A stretch of 15,645 nucleotides of DNA from Bacteroidota bacterium (GCA_020048595.1 JAIFMH010000030.1:1-15645); one strand, 5' to 3'; numbered from the stretch's first letter, positions 8,496-15,571 are shown. Made by a program: numbers and translations. Notes: generated from the letters alone by a model not told the origin.

Positions 8496-8516
8496 CTGAA
8501 GATTTATTATCTTCAG
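8496..8516. repeat. Perfect 8-bp inverted repeat in the ftsK leader
   Basis: CTGAAGAT (8496-8503), a 5-nt loop TTATT, then ATCTTCAG (8509-8516): a perfect 8-bp stem. It lies between the candidate ftsK promoter (8531-8538) and the ATG at 8453, so it would form a hairpin in the 5' untranslated RNA, about 43 nt ahead of the start codon. No U-tract follows it on the minus strand, so it does not look like a terminator. It could be an RNA structure affecting translation or stability, a protein-binding palindrome, or chance. Confidence 0.6.
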
Positions 8517-8530
8517 TAGATGCTTTCCCG

Positions 8531-8538
8531 CAAAATTA
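8531..8538 (-). promoter_or_regulatory. Candidate Bacteroidota -7 element for ftsK-lolA
   Basis: Read on the minus strand this is TAATTTTG followed by CGGG, matching TAnnTTTG at all fixed positions. It lies 77 nt upstream of the ftsK ATG, giving a leader of about 70 nt. No clear TTG or TTTG -33 element is found at 19 nt spacing, so the call rests on the -7 match and its position just after the lepB terminator. Confidence 0.5.
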
Positions 8539-8575
8539 GGAAATTTTTAGTAATGAATAGCCGGTCTTTTCTTTC

Positions 8576-8618
8576 AAAAAAAACAGACCTTTTCCCTTAA
8601 ACGAAAAAGATCTGTTTT
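8576..8618 (-). terminator. Rho-independent terminator after lepB
   Basis: On the minus strand the RNA reads AAAACAGAUCUUUU, a loop of about 10 nt, then AAAAGGUCUGUUUU continuing into an uninterrupted run of U (A-run at 8576-8583 on the plus strand). The arms pair over about 14 positions with one G-U wobble. It starts about 85 nt past the lepB stop and would end the parA-to-lepB block, insulating the ftsK promoter 38 bp further on. The plus-strand copy also has A/T flanks, but no plus-strand gene reads into it. Confidence 0.85.
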
Positions 8619-8702
8619 AATTATAAAAAGTTTATGCTGTTTCTTTCAAAGAAGTTCCTTTAAGTGAAATATTTTTTCGGAACAACTAAGTAAACCTATT
8701 TG

Positions 8703-10211
8703 TTATTTAACGGTTCTGAATAATTTACTCCATCTGATTTTTCCACCAAACAGTGATTTGTTATTATCGAGCGAAAGCCAAACAAATACTGCTTTTCCAA
8801 CAATATGGTCGGCCGGAACAAATCCCCAGTACCGGCTGTCGGCTGAGTTGTGGCGGTTATCCCCCATCATCCAGTAATAGTCGAGTTTGAAAGTATATGA
8901 AGTTGTTGGTTTTCCATTAATAAATATTTTGCCGTCTTTAACTTCAAGAGAATTTAGTTCATACGCATTAATGATGCGGGAGTAAATCGGAAGGTTGGCA
9001 AGCGTAAGCTGAACGGTAGCTCCGGCTTTAGGAATATATAACGGGCCAAAATTATCTACATTCCAGGGATAAGTTGAATCGTAAGGGAAAATATCTGGAA
9101 CCCAGTATCCTTTTTCCTGTATGTATTTATCTATTGATAATACGTTAGGGAGTTCTTTTAGTTTTGCGGCTGACTGGGTGCTTAAGGTTATATATTGATC
9201 ACCGGATTCATCTATTTGTACAGCCTCAGTTATATCAAGCTTGTTGATTAACCGCTTATTAATAGCATTTCCATCCGTTTTAACTTTGTACATGAATTGC
9301 GACATTTCCGGGAAGTCTATTTGTTTTCCGTTAATACTAACCACTGCATCGTTAATTTGTATCGTATCACCGGGTAATCCAATACAGCGTTTGATGTAAT
9401 TCTCACGTTTGTCAACCGGTCGCGCAACTATATCTCCGAAGTTGAATTTGTCATTCCATACCCGTTCGCGGCCTGCGTGACGCACCAACGAGTAATAACT
9501 TTGATTTTGTTGTTTAAGCGAAACAGTATCGCCATCAGGATAGTTAAATACCACAACATCACCATGTTTTATGGTTGTTGTTCCCGGGAAACGGTAAAAC
9601 GGCCATTTAATCCATTCTACATATGATTTTGTATATTTTGTCATCGGCATTGTGTGATGCACAAACGGGAATGCCAGCGGTGTATTCGGGAGTTTTGGAC
9701 CATAACTCATTTTACTTACAAACAGGAAATCGCCAACCAGCAATGATTTTTCCATGGATGAAGTGGGGATCGTATACGCTTCGATCATAAATATGCGGAT
9801 AATTGATGCTGCTACTACCGCAAATATGATTGCATCAGTCCATTCACGAAGCTGCGATTTTTTTACTTTTACCCTGTTTTCAGGTTTTACGTAGTGTTCT
9901 TTTTCGGAAATTCCGAGGTAAGGAATGTATGCATAAGGAAAAAGGACTGCGAGAGCTTGTTCGCCAAGGTTATGCTTACTATAACTTAATGCCGTTTGTA
10001 CAAGCATAAGCATGATCATAAAAAAGTTGATAAAAGGAACCAGCATTATGATTAACCACCACCATGGTTTTCCTATTACCTGAAGCCAGATATAATAGTT
10101 ATAAAACGGGATCAGTGCTTTGTATCCACTAACGCCGGCGTCTTCAAAAATCCAATAGTTAAGCATTGGAAAAAGGATGATAATAAGTAATAAAATTGTC
10201 ATCAGATCCAT
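8703..10211 (-). CDS. lepB: Signal peptidase I with N-terminal DUF5684-like membrane domain
   Basis: A 502-residue serine protease of family S26 that cleaves signal peptides at the outer face of the inner membrane. Residues about 4-100 form a hydrophobic domain with YKALIPFYNYYIWLQVIGKPWWW, which I recognise as DUF5684-like. A basic link (KPENRVKVKKSQ) and another membrane helix (about 124-142) precede the catalytic part. The nucleophile is S152 in TIPTSSMEKSLL and the general base is K274 in NYIKRCIGLPGD. The C-terminal box is MMGDNRHNSADSRYWGFVP (448-466). E. coli LepB has 324 residues; the extra length here is the N-terminal domain plus an insertion at about 305-420 between the Lys box and the C-terminal box, as seen in Bacteroidota. 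ATG 10211 is used; M4 is an alternative. It is last in the par-dapB block, with a 203-bp gap to dapB and a terminator downstream. Confidence 0.95.
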   Translation of the reverse strand: MDLMTILLLIIILFPMLNYWIFEDAGVSGYKALIPFYNYYIWLQVIGKPWWWLIIMLVPFINFFMIMLMLVQTALSYSKHNLGEQALAVLFPYAYIPYLGISEKEHYVKPENRVKVKKSQLREWTDAIIFAVVAASIIRIFMIEAYTIPTSSMEKSLLVGDFLFVSKMSYGPKLPNTPLAFPFVHHTMPMTKYTKSYVEWIKWPFYRFPGTTTIKHGDVVVFNYPDGDTVSLKQQNQSYYSLVRHAGRERVWNDKFNFGDIVARPVDKRENYIKRCIGLPGDTIQINDAVVSINGKQIDFPEMSQFMYKVKTDGNAINKRLINKLDITEAVQIDESGDQYITLSTQSAAKLKELPNVLSIDKYIQEKGYWVPDIFPYDSTYPWNVDNFGPLYIPKAGATVQLTLANLPIYSRIINAYELNSLEVKDGKIFINGKPTTSYTFKLDYYWMMGDNRHNSADSRYWGFVPADHIVGKAVFVWLSLDNNKSLFGGKIRWSKLFRTVK

Positions 10212-10325
10212 AATGGGGTATCTTTAGTTAATGTTTAATGTTTTTCTGTTTGTAAGATGTGTAATGATGCTGTTTTTAATGTGTTTCACTTAAAGTTTCA
10301 GTTCATATGCGGTTACACTTTGGCG

Positions 10326-10333
10326 CAAATATC
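10326..10333 (-). promoter_or_regulatory. Weak candidate -7 element ahead of lepB
   Basis: The minus strand reads GATATTTG followed by CGCC, matching TAnnTTTG at five of six fixed positions. It lies in the 203-bp gap between dapB and lepB, 114 nt before the lepB ATG. No -33 TTG is seen at the expected spacing. The length of the gap is the main reason to suspect a secondary promoter here. Confidence 0.25.
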
Positions 10334-10414
10334 TGGTTAAAGTTACACCACATTTATCATAATTACGTTAAAATGTGTTAAAATGCTGATTTGTAGGGTA
10401 ATTATATAGGAACA

Positions 10415-11128
10415 TTATAAGTTCAGCATATCTTTCATTGTAAATACGCCTTTGCGGCCGTGAATCCAGGACGCAGCCATAACAGCTCCCAAAGCAAAGC
10501 CGCGCCTGCTTTTGGCTTCATGTGTTATGGCTATCTTGTCGATATCCGAATTCCAGGTTACTGTATGCGTTCCCGGAACATTGCTTTCGCGTATGGATTG
10601 AACATGAATTTCGTCGGATTCAGGCTCAGCTGCTGTATATTTTTTGTATCGGGAGTTAGATGCTATAATGTCATTTGCCAATGTTATTGCAGTTCCGCTT
10701 GGTGCATCCAGCTTTTGTATATGATGTATTTCAACCATTTCCGGTGCATACATGGGGTAAGTTTCGAGTAAAGAGGCAAGTCTTTTATTAATGTCGAAAA
10801 AGATATTTACTCCGATGCTGAAATTTGATGCATAAAACAATGTGCTGTTGGTGCTGATGCAAAGTTCTGAAATCTTTTGAAAATGATCATACCATCCTGT
10901 TGTTCCAACAACAACTGGAATTCCGGCGTCGAAACACTTACGTATGTTTTCAATTGCAATAGCCGGGATTGAAAATTCAATAGCTACATCGCATTCCTTG
11001 AGTTGTTCCGCTTTTTCAATCCAATCCTTATCATTATCAATCACAAGTCTAATGGAATGATTATACTCAATCGCGATTTTTTCAATTTCCCGGCCCATTT
11101 TCCCATATCCCAGAAGAGCAATTTTCAT
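10415..11128 (-). CDS. dapB: 4-hydroxy-tetrahydrodipicolinate reductase
   Basis: A 237-residue cytoplasmic enzyme that reduces the dihydrodipicolinate-pathway intermediate with NAD(P)H on the way to diaminopimelate and lysine, feeding peptidoglycan synthesis. The N-terminal Rossmann fold begins MKIALLGYGKMGREIEK, a short form of the GxxGxMG nucleotide loop. VVVGTTGW (72-79) is the second cofactor-side motif. The catalytic signature is EIHHIQKLDAPSGTA (133-147), with H135/H136, K139 and the substrate-binding SGT. The C-terminal SRRGFALGAVMAASWI and the ending GVFTMKDMLNL are typical. E. coli DapB has 273 residues; a shorter enzyme of about 237-240 is usual in Bacteroidota. The start ATG 11128 gives the Rossmann strand immediately. 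It lies 92 nt after the DUF5683 gene, probably in the same transcript, although that gap is long enough to hide a signal. Confidence 0.95.
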   Translation of the reverse strand: MKIALLGYGKMGREIEKIAIEYNHSIRLVIDNDKDWIEKAEQLKECDVAIEFSIPAIAIENIRKCFDAGIPVVVGTTGWYDHFQKISELCISTNSTLFYASNFSIGVNIFFDINKRLASLLETYPMYAPEMVEIHHIQKLDAPSGTAITLANDIIASNSRYKKYTAAEPESDEIHVQSIRESNVPGTHTVTWNSDIDKIAITHEAKSRRGFALGAVMAASWIHGRKGVFTMKDMLNL

Positions 11129-11220
11129 AATTATGATCTTGTTAAGGTTAACGTGATAGTTGAAGTATAAATTATCTTTTGACTGATTTTATTTGATAAT
11201 CAGACTACCGGAGTTGTTTT

Positions 11221-11910
11221 TCAGAATCTCAAAGTTAGATTAAGTCCCATACCGGATGCTGTATTTGTTCCCAGTGCAGGTATCCACGGATTTACTTTCA
11301 ATGTAAGGTCATCATTGATGTTGTAATCGAAAAAATGAGCATCTACTACAGCATCAACCGTTGTAAGCAAATACAGCACACCTGTGAATATATATGAGAC
11401 TTCCAGGTTCCGCCTGTAATAATCCCGGCCTTCCAGCAATTGCTCTTCGGTATATCCTTGTTTTGCCCAATCGTTAGGTGGATCAGGATAAGGAAAATAA
11501 TTGGGAGGAGTTGGAGGATATACCGTTTTCATTGTCACCGCAACATACTCATGAGCATCTTTTAGCTCGTGATAGTATTTGGAGTTTGTGTGAATGAAAT
11601 AAATCATAGCTCCGAAACCGGCATAAACTATTGGCATTTTCCAGTATTTATGGTTATAGGCTTGTCCTAAACCGGGTAAAACCAACGAATAAATCATGGC
11701 TTTACGTGGTGAATGAGGTTTTTTAAGTTCGGTTGGAGCAGTTTTTTGGACACTGGTTGCTGTATCCTGAGCAATAGCTTTACTTTCGCCAAAATCAGCA
11801 AAAAGCGCAAATAGCATAAAAACAAAACAAAGCCCGCGAACCTTTTGTTGTAAGGAAATCGGCAGACTTTGTTTCTGTTGGTTATAAATATATATCGTTC
11901 TGATTATCAC
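11221..11910 (-). CDS. DUF5683 envelope protein downstream of parB
   Basis: A 229-residue protein of the DUF5683 type. The start is a GTG at 11910, 5 nt after the parB stop. The next in-frame ATG (residue 32) would cut into the hydrophobic segment, so GTG is preferred. The N-terminus has a long polar lead (1-25), a hydrophobic segment (27-39) and a likely cleavage before Q48 (SKAIAQ). A spacer to about 67 precedes the conserved block SPRKAMIYSLVLPGLGQAYN and YWKMPIVYAGFGAMIYF. Residues 132-145 are Pro-rich (PPTPPNYFPYPDPPN). The segment 171-190 (SYIFTGVLYLLTTVDAVVDA) is hydrophobic, and the chain ends LNLTLRF, a terminal Phe as in outer-membrane beta strands. The function is unknown. From memory, the parA-parB-DUF5683-dapB-lepB order recurs in Bacteroidota, suggesting an envelope role; this is inference. 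Confidence 0.85.
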   Translation of the reverse strand: MIIRTIYIYNQQKQSLPISLQQKVRGLCFVFMLFALFADFGESKAIAQDTATSVQKTAPTELKKPHSPRKAMIYSLVLPGLGQAYNHKYWKMPIVYAGFGAMIYFIHTNSKYYHELKDAHEYVAVTMKTVYPPTPPNYFPYPDPPNDWAKQGYTEEQLLEGRDYYRRNLEVSYIFTGVLYLLTTVDAVVDAHFFDYNINDDLTLKVNPWIPALGTNTASGMGLNLTLRF

Positions 11911-11915
11911 AGGTA

Positions 11916-12809
11916 TTATTCAATTCCTAGCTTTGAAATAATTGCTTGCAGATCGTCGTCTGAAACAAAGGGTATAACAATACTTCCTTTTCCTTTTGGT
12001 GTACGATTAAGTTCAATTTTCCGGTTTAAACGTTCCTGAAGGGAATCTTTCATTACCTCGTACTTTAAAGGAAGAGCGATTTTGGCCGGTTTGGTTACAG
12101 ATGCGACAACTTTATCGAGCTGACGTACCAGTTTTTCAACTTCACGAACCGAAAGTTCATCTGATATTATTTTGCGGGTGATTAATAATTGCTTGGTTTC
12201 ATCTTCAACATTGATCAAAGTGCGGGCATGTCCCATACTTATTGATCCATCGCGCAGTGCTGCCTGTATTTCAGCCGGCAACCTAAGCAACCGCATGTAA
12301 TTGGTCACAGTAGTTCTGTTTTTACCAACCCGTTTGCTTAGTTCTTCCTGGGTGAGGCTGCACTCCTCAATAAGCCTGTTGTAACTGATTGCAATTTCAA
12401 TTGCATTTAAGTTTTCGCGTTGAATGTTTTCAATCAGAGCCCATTCAAGCATCTGCTCATCATTAGCCACGCGGATATAACAAGGTACTGAATCAATTCC
12501 GGCAAGTTTTGCTGCTCTGAATCTCCGTTCGCCCGAAATTAACTGATACTTATCGTATCCCATTTTCCTGACTGTAAGAGGCTGAATAATACCTTGTTCC
12601 AGAATGGATTGTGAAAGTTCAGCCAAAGCGGATTCATCAAAATCTTCTCTTGGTTGAAAAGGATTTGTCTCAATTTTTCCGAGAGGAAGATTAGCGATTG
12701 CGCCGGCAACATAGTTACCCGAGATATCTTTCGAAGTAATATCCGTTTCAGGGCTTTCGAGTATTGCACTCAATCCACGTCCTAATCCTGTCTTTTTTTG
12801 AATTGCCAT
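11916..12809 (-). CDS. parB: Chromosome-partitioning protein ParB/Spo0J
   Basis: A 297-residue ParB that binds parS sites, loads as a CTP-dependent DNA clamp and stimulates the ParA ATPase. It begins with the usual GLGRGLSAIL (8-17). The ParB/Srx CTPase domain includes NPFQPREDFD (49-58), the CTP-binding box GERRFRA (93-99) and ENIQRENLNAIEIA (127-140). A helix-turn-helix follows at about 153-176 (TQEELSKRVGKNRTTVTNYM), then LPAEIQAALRDGSISMGHAR. The C-terminal dimerisation part is at about 240-297. Length and domain order are normal. The start ATG overlaps the parA stop by one base (TAATG at 12811-12807), suggesting translational coupling. No full parS palindrome with a CACGTG core was seen in the window, so the binding sites probably lie elsewhere. 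Confidence 0.97.
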   Translation of the reverse strand: MAIQKKTGLGRGLSAILESPETDITSKDISGNYVAGAIANLPLGKIETNPFQPREDFDESALAELSQSILEQGIIQPLTVRKMGYDKYQLISGERRFRAAKLAGIDSVPCYIRVANDEQMLEWALIENIQRENLNAIEIAISYNRLIEECSLTQEELSKRVGKNRTTVTNYMRLLRLPAEIQAALRDGSISMGHARTLINVEDETKQLLITRKIISDELSVREVEKLVRQLDKVVASVTKPAKIALPLKYEVMKDSLQERLNRKIELNRTPKGKGSIVIPFVSDDDLQAIISKLGIE

Positions 12810-13618
12810 TATTCCTGAACCTTTATTTCTTTTTGCTCTTGGGTAAGCGTGGTCATTTTATTTTTTTGCAACACTTCACGGGCCAGGTTCAGGTAGTTTA
12901 ATGAACCTGTGCTGCCGGCATCATGCATGAGTACAGTTTGCCCAAAACTTGGTGCTTCTGCCAAACGGGTATTCCGTGCGATGATGGTATTAAAAACCAT
13001 ATCCTGAAAATGAGTCTTTACTTCTTCCACAACCTGGTTCGAAAGACGAAGACGGCCATCATACATGGTTAGTAATATTCCCTCAAAATCGAGTTTTGGA
13101 TTCAACCGGGACTGTACTATTTTAATGGTATTCAATAATTTACCCAAACCTTCGAGCGCAAAATATTCACATTGTACAGGAATAATAACTGAATCGGAAG
13201 CAACCAGGGAATTTATTGTAACCAGTCCAAGGGATGGTGAGCAATCGATAAGAATAAAGTCATAGTCATCGCGAAGTTCTTCAACAACTTTACGCATCTT
13301 CACTTCACGATTTGGAAGATTTATCATTTCTATTTCAGCGCCAACCAGGTCGATGTGAGCTGGCAAAAGAAATAAGTTAGGCGTTTCGGTACTAAGAATG
13401 ATATTTTTTGCCTGAACTTCATCGATAATGCATTCGTAAATACTGGTTTTGATTGTTTTAGGATCGTAACCAACACCAGATGTTGCATTTGCCTGAGGGT
13501 CAGCATCAATGATTAAAGTTTTAAATTCCAATACGGCCAGTGCTGCACCTAAATTAATAGCAGTAGTGGTTTTACCTACTCCGCCTTTCTGGTTAGCAAT
13601 GGAGATTATTTTGCCCAT
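12809..13618 (-). CDS. parA: Chromosome-partitioning ATPase ParA/Soj
   Basis: A 269-residue ParA/MinD-superfamily ATPase that binds DNA non-specifically as an ATP dimer and guides ParB-parS complexes. The deviant Walker A is KGGVGKTT (11-18), with signature Lys K11 and catalytic-site Lys K16. DADPQANAT (38-46) is Walker A', and FILIDCSPSLG with D125 is Walker B. PVQCEYFALEGL (147-158) and AEAPSFGQTV (220-229) are hallmarks of chromosomal Soj-type ParA. There is no N-terminal helix-turn-helix, which separates it from the larger plasmid ParA type. The start ATG 13618 places the strand MGKIISIANQ directly before the Walker box. A promoter-like site lies about 100 nt upstream. It is the first gene of the parA-to-lepB block. 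Confidence 0.97.
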   Translation of the reverse strand: MGKIISIANQKGGVGKTTTAINLGAALAVLEFKTLIIDADPQANATSGVGYDPKTIKTSIYECIIDEVQAKNIILSTETPNLFLLPAHIDLVGAEIEMINLPNREVKMRKVVEELRDDYDFILIDCSPSLGLVTINSLVASDSVIIPVQCEYFALEGLGKLLNTIKIVQSRLNPKLDFEGILLTMYDGRLRLSNQVVEEVKTHFQDMVFNTIIARNTRLAEAPSFGQTVLMHDAGSTGSLNYLNLAREVLQKNKMTTLTQEQKEIKVQE

Positions 13619-13717
13619 TCGTGAAGTTGTTATTTAGATATTAATGAGTTTAAATCCAATGAGTTGAAAGTAAATATCCAGTTTTCAGCTGATAAATTTC
13701 ATGGATGTAATAGCTGG

Positions 13718-13725
13718 CAAAGGTA
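13718..13725 (-). promoter_or_regulatory. Candidate -7 element for the parA-parB-DUF5683-dapB-lepB block
   Basis: The minus strand reads TTTTTGTACCTTTGCCAGC; TACCTTTG matches the Bacteroidota consensus TAnnTTTG at all fixed positions and is followed by C, as is common. It is 99 nt upstream of the parA ATG, giving a leader of about 90 nt. A -33 TTG at 19 nt is not evident; TTCAAAG lies near that position. The DUF3276 terminator is directly upstream, so the block needs its own promoter here. Confidence 0.6.
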
Positions 13726-13781
13726 CAAAAAGCGATTGCTACTTTGAACCGTGTTAATAAGTTTTTGGGGTTATATCTAAT

Positions 13782-13804
13782 AAAAAAACCTGATTTGCAT
13801 CAGG
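13782..13804 (-). terminator. Rho-independent terminator after the DUF3276 gene
   Basis: The minus strand reads CCTGAT, loop GCAA, ATCAGG, then seven T. The perfect 6-bp stem occupies 13789-13804 and the A-run 13782-13788 on the plus strand. It begins 40 nt past the DUF3276 stop and separates that gene from the parA promoter. Confidence 0.85.
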
Positions 13805-13844
13805 CTTCTTCAGTTGAAATATAAGAATGATGATTTGTTGGGGT

Positions 13845-14192
13845 TTATTCGGTTGTTTCGGTAGAAGTATTTTCCGGATTAATATCAGTAAGCAGCCTTT
13901 TTACTTCCTTGTATATCCTTTCTGGTGGTTCTTTTCCTGTTTCTATAAAGGAAAATGCATCCTGAAGCCCGTGCATAAATTTTTCAAAGTCTTCCTGATA
14001 AAGAAATATTTTATGTTTATCATAAACAAATTTGGCAAGTGCATTATCAAACCGTTTTTTACTTTCGGTTATAGTTATATATAACTCCTTGTCGCGCGTA
14101 CTTTTAACATCAAAAAAGTAAGTACGTTTCCCTGCCTTCACTGATCTTGAGAAAACATCTTCTCTCGTATCTAAATATTCAAATTCTTCCAT
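13845..14192 (-). CDS. DUF3276 / PUR-family nucleic-acid-binding protein
   Basis: A 115-residue cytoplasmic protein of the DUF3276 family, a bacterial relative of eukaryotic Pur-alpha. The PUR repeat is visible: EDVFSRSVKAGKRTYFFDVK (11-30), then ELYITITESKKRF (36-48), then KHKIFLYQEDFEKFMHGLQD (59-78). This is four strands followed by one helix, the classic PUR layout. Basic residues in KAGKRTYFF and TESKKR fit single-stranded nucleic-acid binding. A single repeat per chain is normal in bacteria, where the protein dimerises. The tail from 85 onwards is charged and ends in Thr/Glu (NPENTSTETTE), probably disordered. Target DNA or RNA and role are unknown. The gene has its own predicted promoter (14237-14266) and terminator (13782-13804), so it appears monocistronic. 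It lies between nusB (divergent) and parA (same strand). Confidence 0.92.
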   Translation of the reverse strand: MEEFEYLDTREDVFSRSVKAGKRTYFFDVKSTRDKELYITITESKKRFDNALAKFVYDKHKIFLYQEDFEKFMHGLQDAFSFIETGKEPPERIYKEVKRLLTDINPENTSTETTE

Positions 14193-14236
14193 CTTTTTGT
14201 AACATTATAGGTTAAATAATTACTCCTTCTTCAACG

Positions 14237-14266
14237 CAAATGTAGAAATTATATTTCAATTGGCAA
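14237..14266 (-). promoter_or_regulatory. Promoter of the DUF3276 gene (-33 TTG and -7 TACATTTG)
   Basis: The minus strand carries TTG (14266-14264), a 19-nt spacer, then TACATTTG (14244-14237). Both elements and the spacing fit the Bacteroidota housekeeping promoter (TTG-N19-TAnnTTTG). This is the best two-part match in the window. The -7 element lies 44 nt upstream of the DUF3276 ATG. Confidence 0.7.
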
Positions 14267-14544
14267 CAGTCCTGCAATTTTACAATAATAATTTATAAAA
14301 GTCCTGGAGGTTGCCGTTAAAAGTAGTGCTAACATGTTTGTAAATATAAGTGATAAACCGGTGAATAATTTCCTGATAAGGTATGCATTTCCTTACCAAC
14401 CTGATAGTACTCAATGCTGGTTCGTCATTTGTAATTACTTTCGGTTGATAATTTCTGTTTGCATTTAACTTATAAAAGTGTCTAACATAAACATGAAAGT
14501 AAGGCTGCAGAAATTCTGTTAGCAGGATATTTTAAATTTTTAAG
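14267..14544. other. Unassigned centre of the 416-bp DUF3276/nusB gap
   Basis: Between the two divergent promoters about 280 bp remain without a recognisable feature. There is no tRNA-like cloverleaf, no long stem and no terminator. A 44-codon frame at 14334-14468 (+) starts MFVNISDKPVNNFL but has no family resemblance and is probably chance. An imperfect palindrome is centred on TGCA at about 14379-14395 (AAGGTATGCATTTCCTT). The stretch could hold a small RNA or regulatory sites, but nothing can be claimed from the sequence alone. Confidence 0.3.
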
Positions 14545-14574
14545 TTTACGGTTCCGCCAAATTCCTTACCTTTG
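14545..14574 (+). promoter_or_regulatory. Candidate nusB promoter (TACCTTTG)
   Basis: TACCTTTG (14567-14574) followed by CAGCC matches TAnnTTTG exactly. An imperfect -33 element TTTA lies at 14545-14548, 18 nt upstream. The expected transcript start near 14580 would leave a leader of about 29 nt before the nusB ATG. The -7 octamer is identical to the one proposed for parA. Confidence 0.65.
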
Positions 14575-14608
14575 CAGCCTTAATCTTTAACGGTTCATTG
14601 TACATTTT

Positions 14609-15571
14609 ATGCTAAGCAGAAGGTTTCTTCGGATAAAAGTAATGCAGGCGATTTACGCCTTTCAGCAGGAGGGTCCTGAAAGTATAAGTGCAGGCGAAAA
14701 ACAACTGATAATAAGTCTCGATAAACTTTACGAACTATTTATCTATCAACTTTCTCTTATTATAGAGATTTCTGATTTTGCCCGGAAACGTATTGAGGAA
14801 AACCGGTTGAAACATCTTCCAACTCCTGAAGATCTGAATCCGAACCTTCGTTTCATACAGAACCGTTTCATCAGCCAGCTCGAAAATAACCGCGATTATC
14901 TTAAACGCAATACCGCCTATAAAATAAACTGGGTGGATGAGGAAGAAATGGTCAGGAAATTCTACAACCTGATGCGGGAGGATGAAGCCTATATTTCATA
15001 CATGAATAAACCGGTCATAAGCTATTCCGATGAAAAACATGTAGTTGAAATGGTGATTCTGCGCCTTTTCTCCGAATCGGATCACCTCAGAAGTTATTTC
15101 GACGAAAGAAATATTTACTGGACTGAGGATTTTGACACAGCAGTTATGATGGTGGATAAAACCATTAAAGGTTTTAAGGAAACAGCGGACGAATTTACAA
15201 GTCTGCCCACTTTACTGAAAGATGAAAATAGCAGCGACGGAAGTGAAGATATGCAATTTGTTAAACAACTTTATCGCAAAACACTGATAAACAGCAACGA
15301 ATTAAATAAAGTGATCAGCGAACGCGCTTCGAACTGGGATCTGGAACGTATTGCCGTAATGGATACAATCCTTATTAAAATGGCTATTACTGAACTGATT
15401 GAATTCCCTTCGATACCTGTAAAAGTAACTCTGAACGAGTATATTGAACTTTCGAAAGAATACAGTTCGCCCAAAAGCAAGATTTTTATTAACGGTGTAC
15501 TCGATAAACTGATTGTTGATTATAAGGAGCAGGGGATAATCAAGAAATCGGGCAGGGGATTGATGGAGTAA
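14609..15571 (+). CDS. nusB: Transcription antitermination factor NusB, Bacteroidota long form
   Basis: NusB binds NusE/S10 and boxA RNA in the antitermination complex that supports rRNA transcription. Here the protein has 320 residues, against about 139 in E. coli. The N-terminal helix MLSRRFLRIKVMQAIYAFQQ (1-20) corresponds to the RRxARxxAVQALY start of ordinary NusB. The C-terminal 85 residues hold the remaining signatures: LERIAVMDTILIKMAITELIEF (245-266), IPVKVTLNEYIELSKEYSSPKS (269-290) and FINGVLDKLI (293-302). The region between about 60 and 230 is an insertion rich in charged and aromatic residues, predicted helical by eye. I recall this long form as common in Bacteroidota; its role is not known to me. 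The ATG at 14609 has no Shine-Dalgarno. A TACCTTTG promoter lies 35 nt upstream. No terminator is visible before the window ends. Confidence 0.93.
   Translation: MLSRRFLRIKVMQAIYAFQQEGPESISAGEKQLIISLDKLYELFIYQLSLIIEISDFARKRIEENRLKHLPTPEDLNPNLRFIQNRFISQLENNRDYLKRNTAYKINWVDEEEMVRKFYNLMREDEAYISYMNKPVISYSDEKHVVEMVILRLFSESDHLRSYFDERNIYWTEDFDTAVMMVDKTIKGFKETADEFTSLPTLLKDENSSDGSEDMQFVKQLYRKTLINSNELNKVISERASNWDLERIAVMDTILIKMAITELIEFPSIPVKVTLNEYIELSKEYSSPKSKIFINGVLDKLIVDYKEQGIIKKSGRGLME

Noticed and set aside
8641..8653. TTCTTTCAAAGAA palindrome downstream of lepB
   Set aside because: It is A/T-rich with a one-base centre, so it cannot fold well as RNA, and its position after a gene end gives no regulatory reason.
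10282..10289. TGTTTCAC, a perfect half of the parS consensus, between dapB and lepB
   Set aside because: The second half does not match (TTAAAGTT follows), and an 8-base match is expected about once or less by chance in a window this size.
14334..14468. 44-codon frame in the DUF3276/nusB gap as a small protein gene
   Set aside because: Composition looks random, there is no recognisable domain and no promoter close by; length is within chance expectation.
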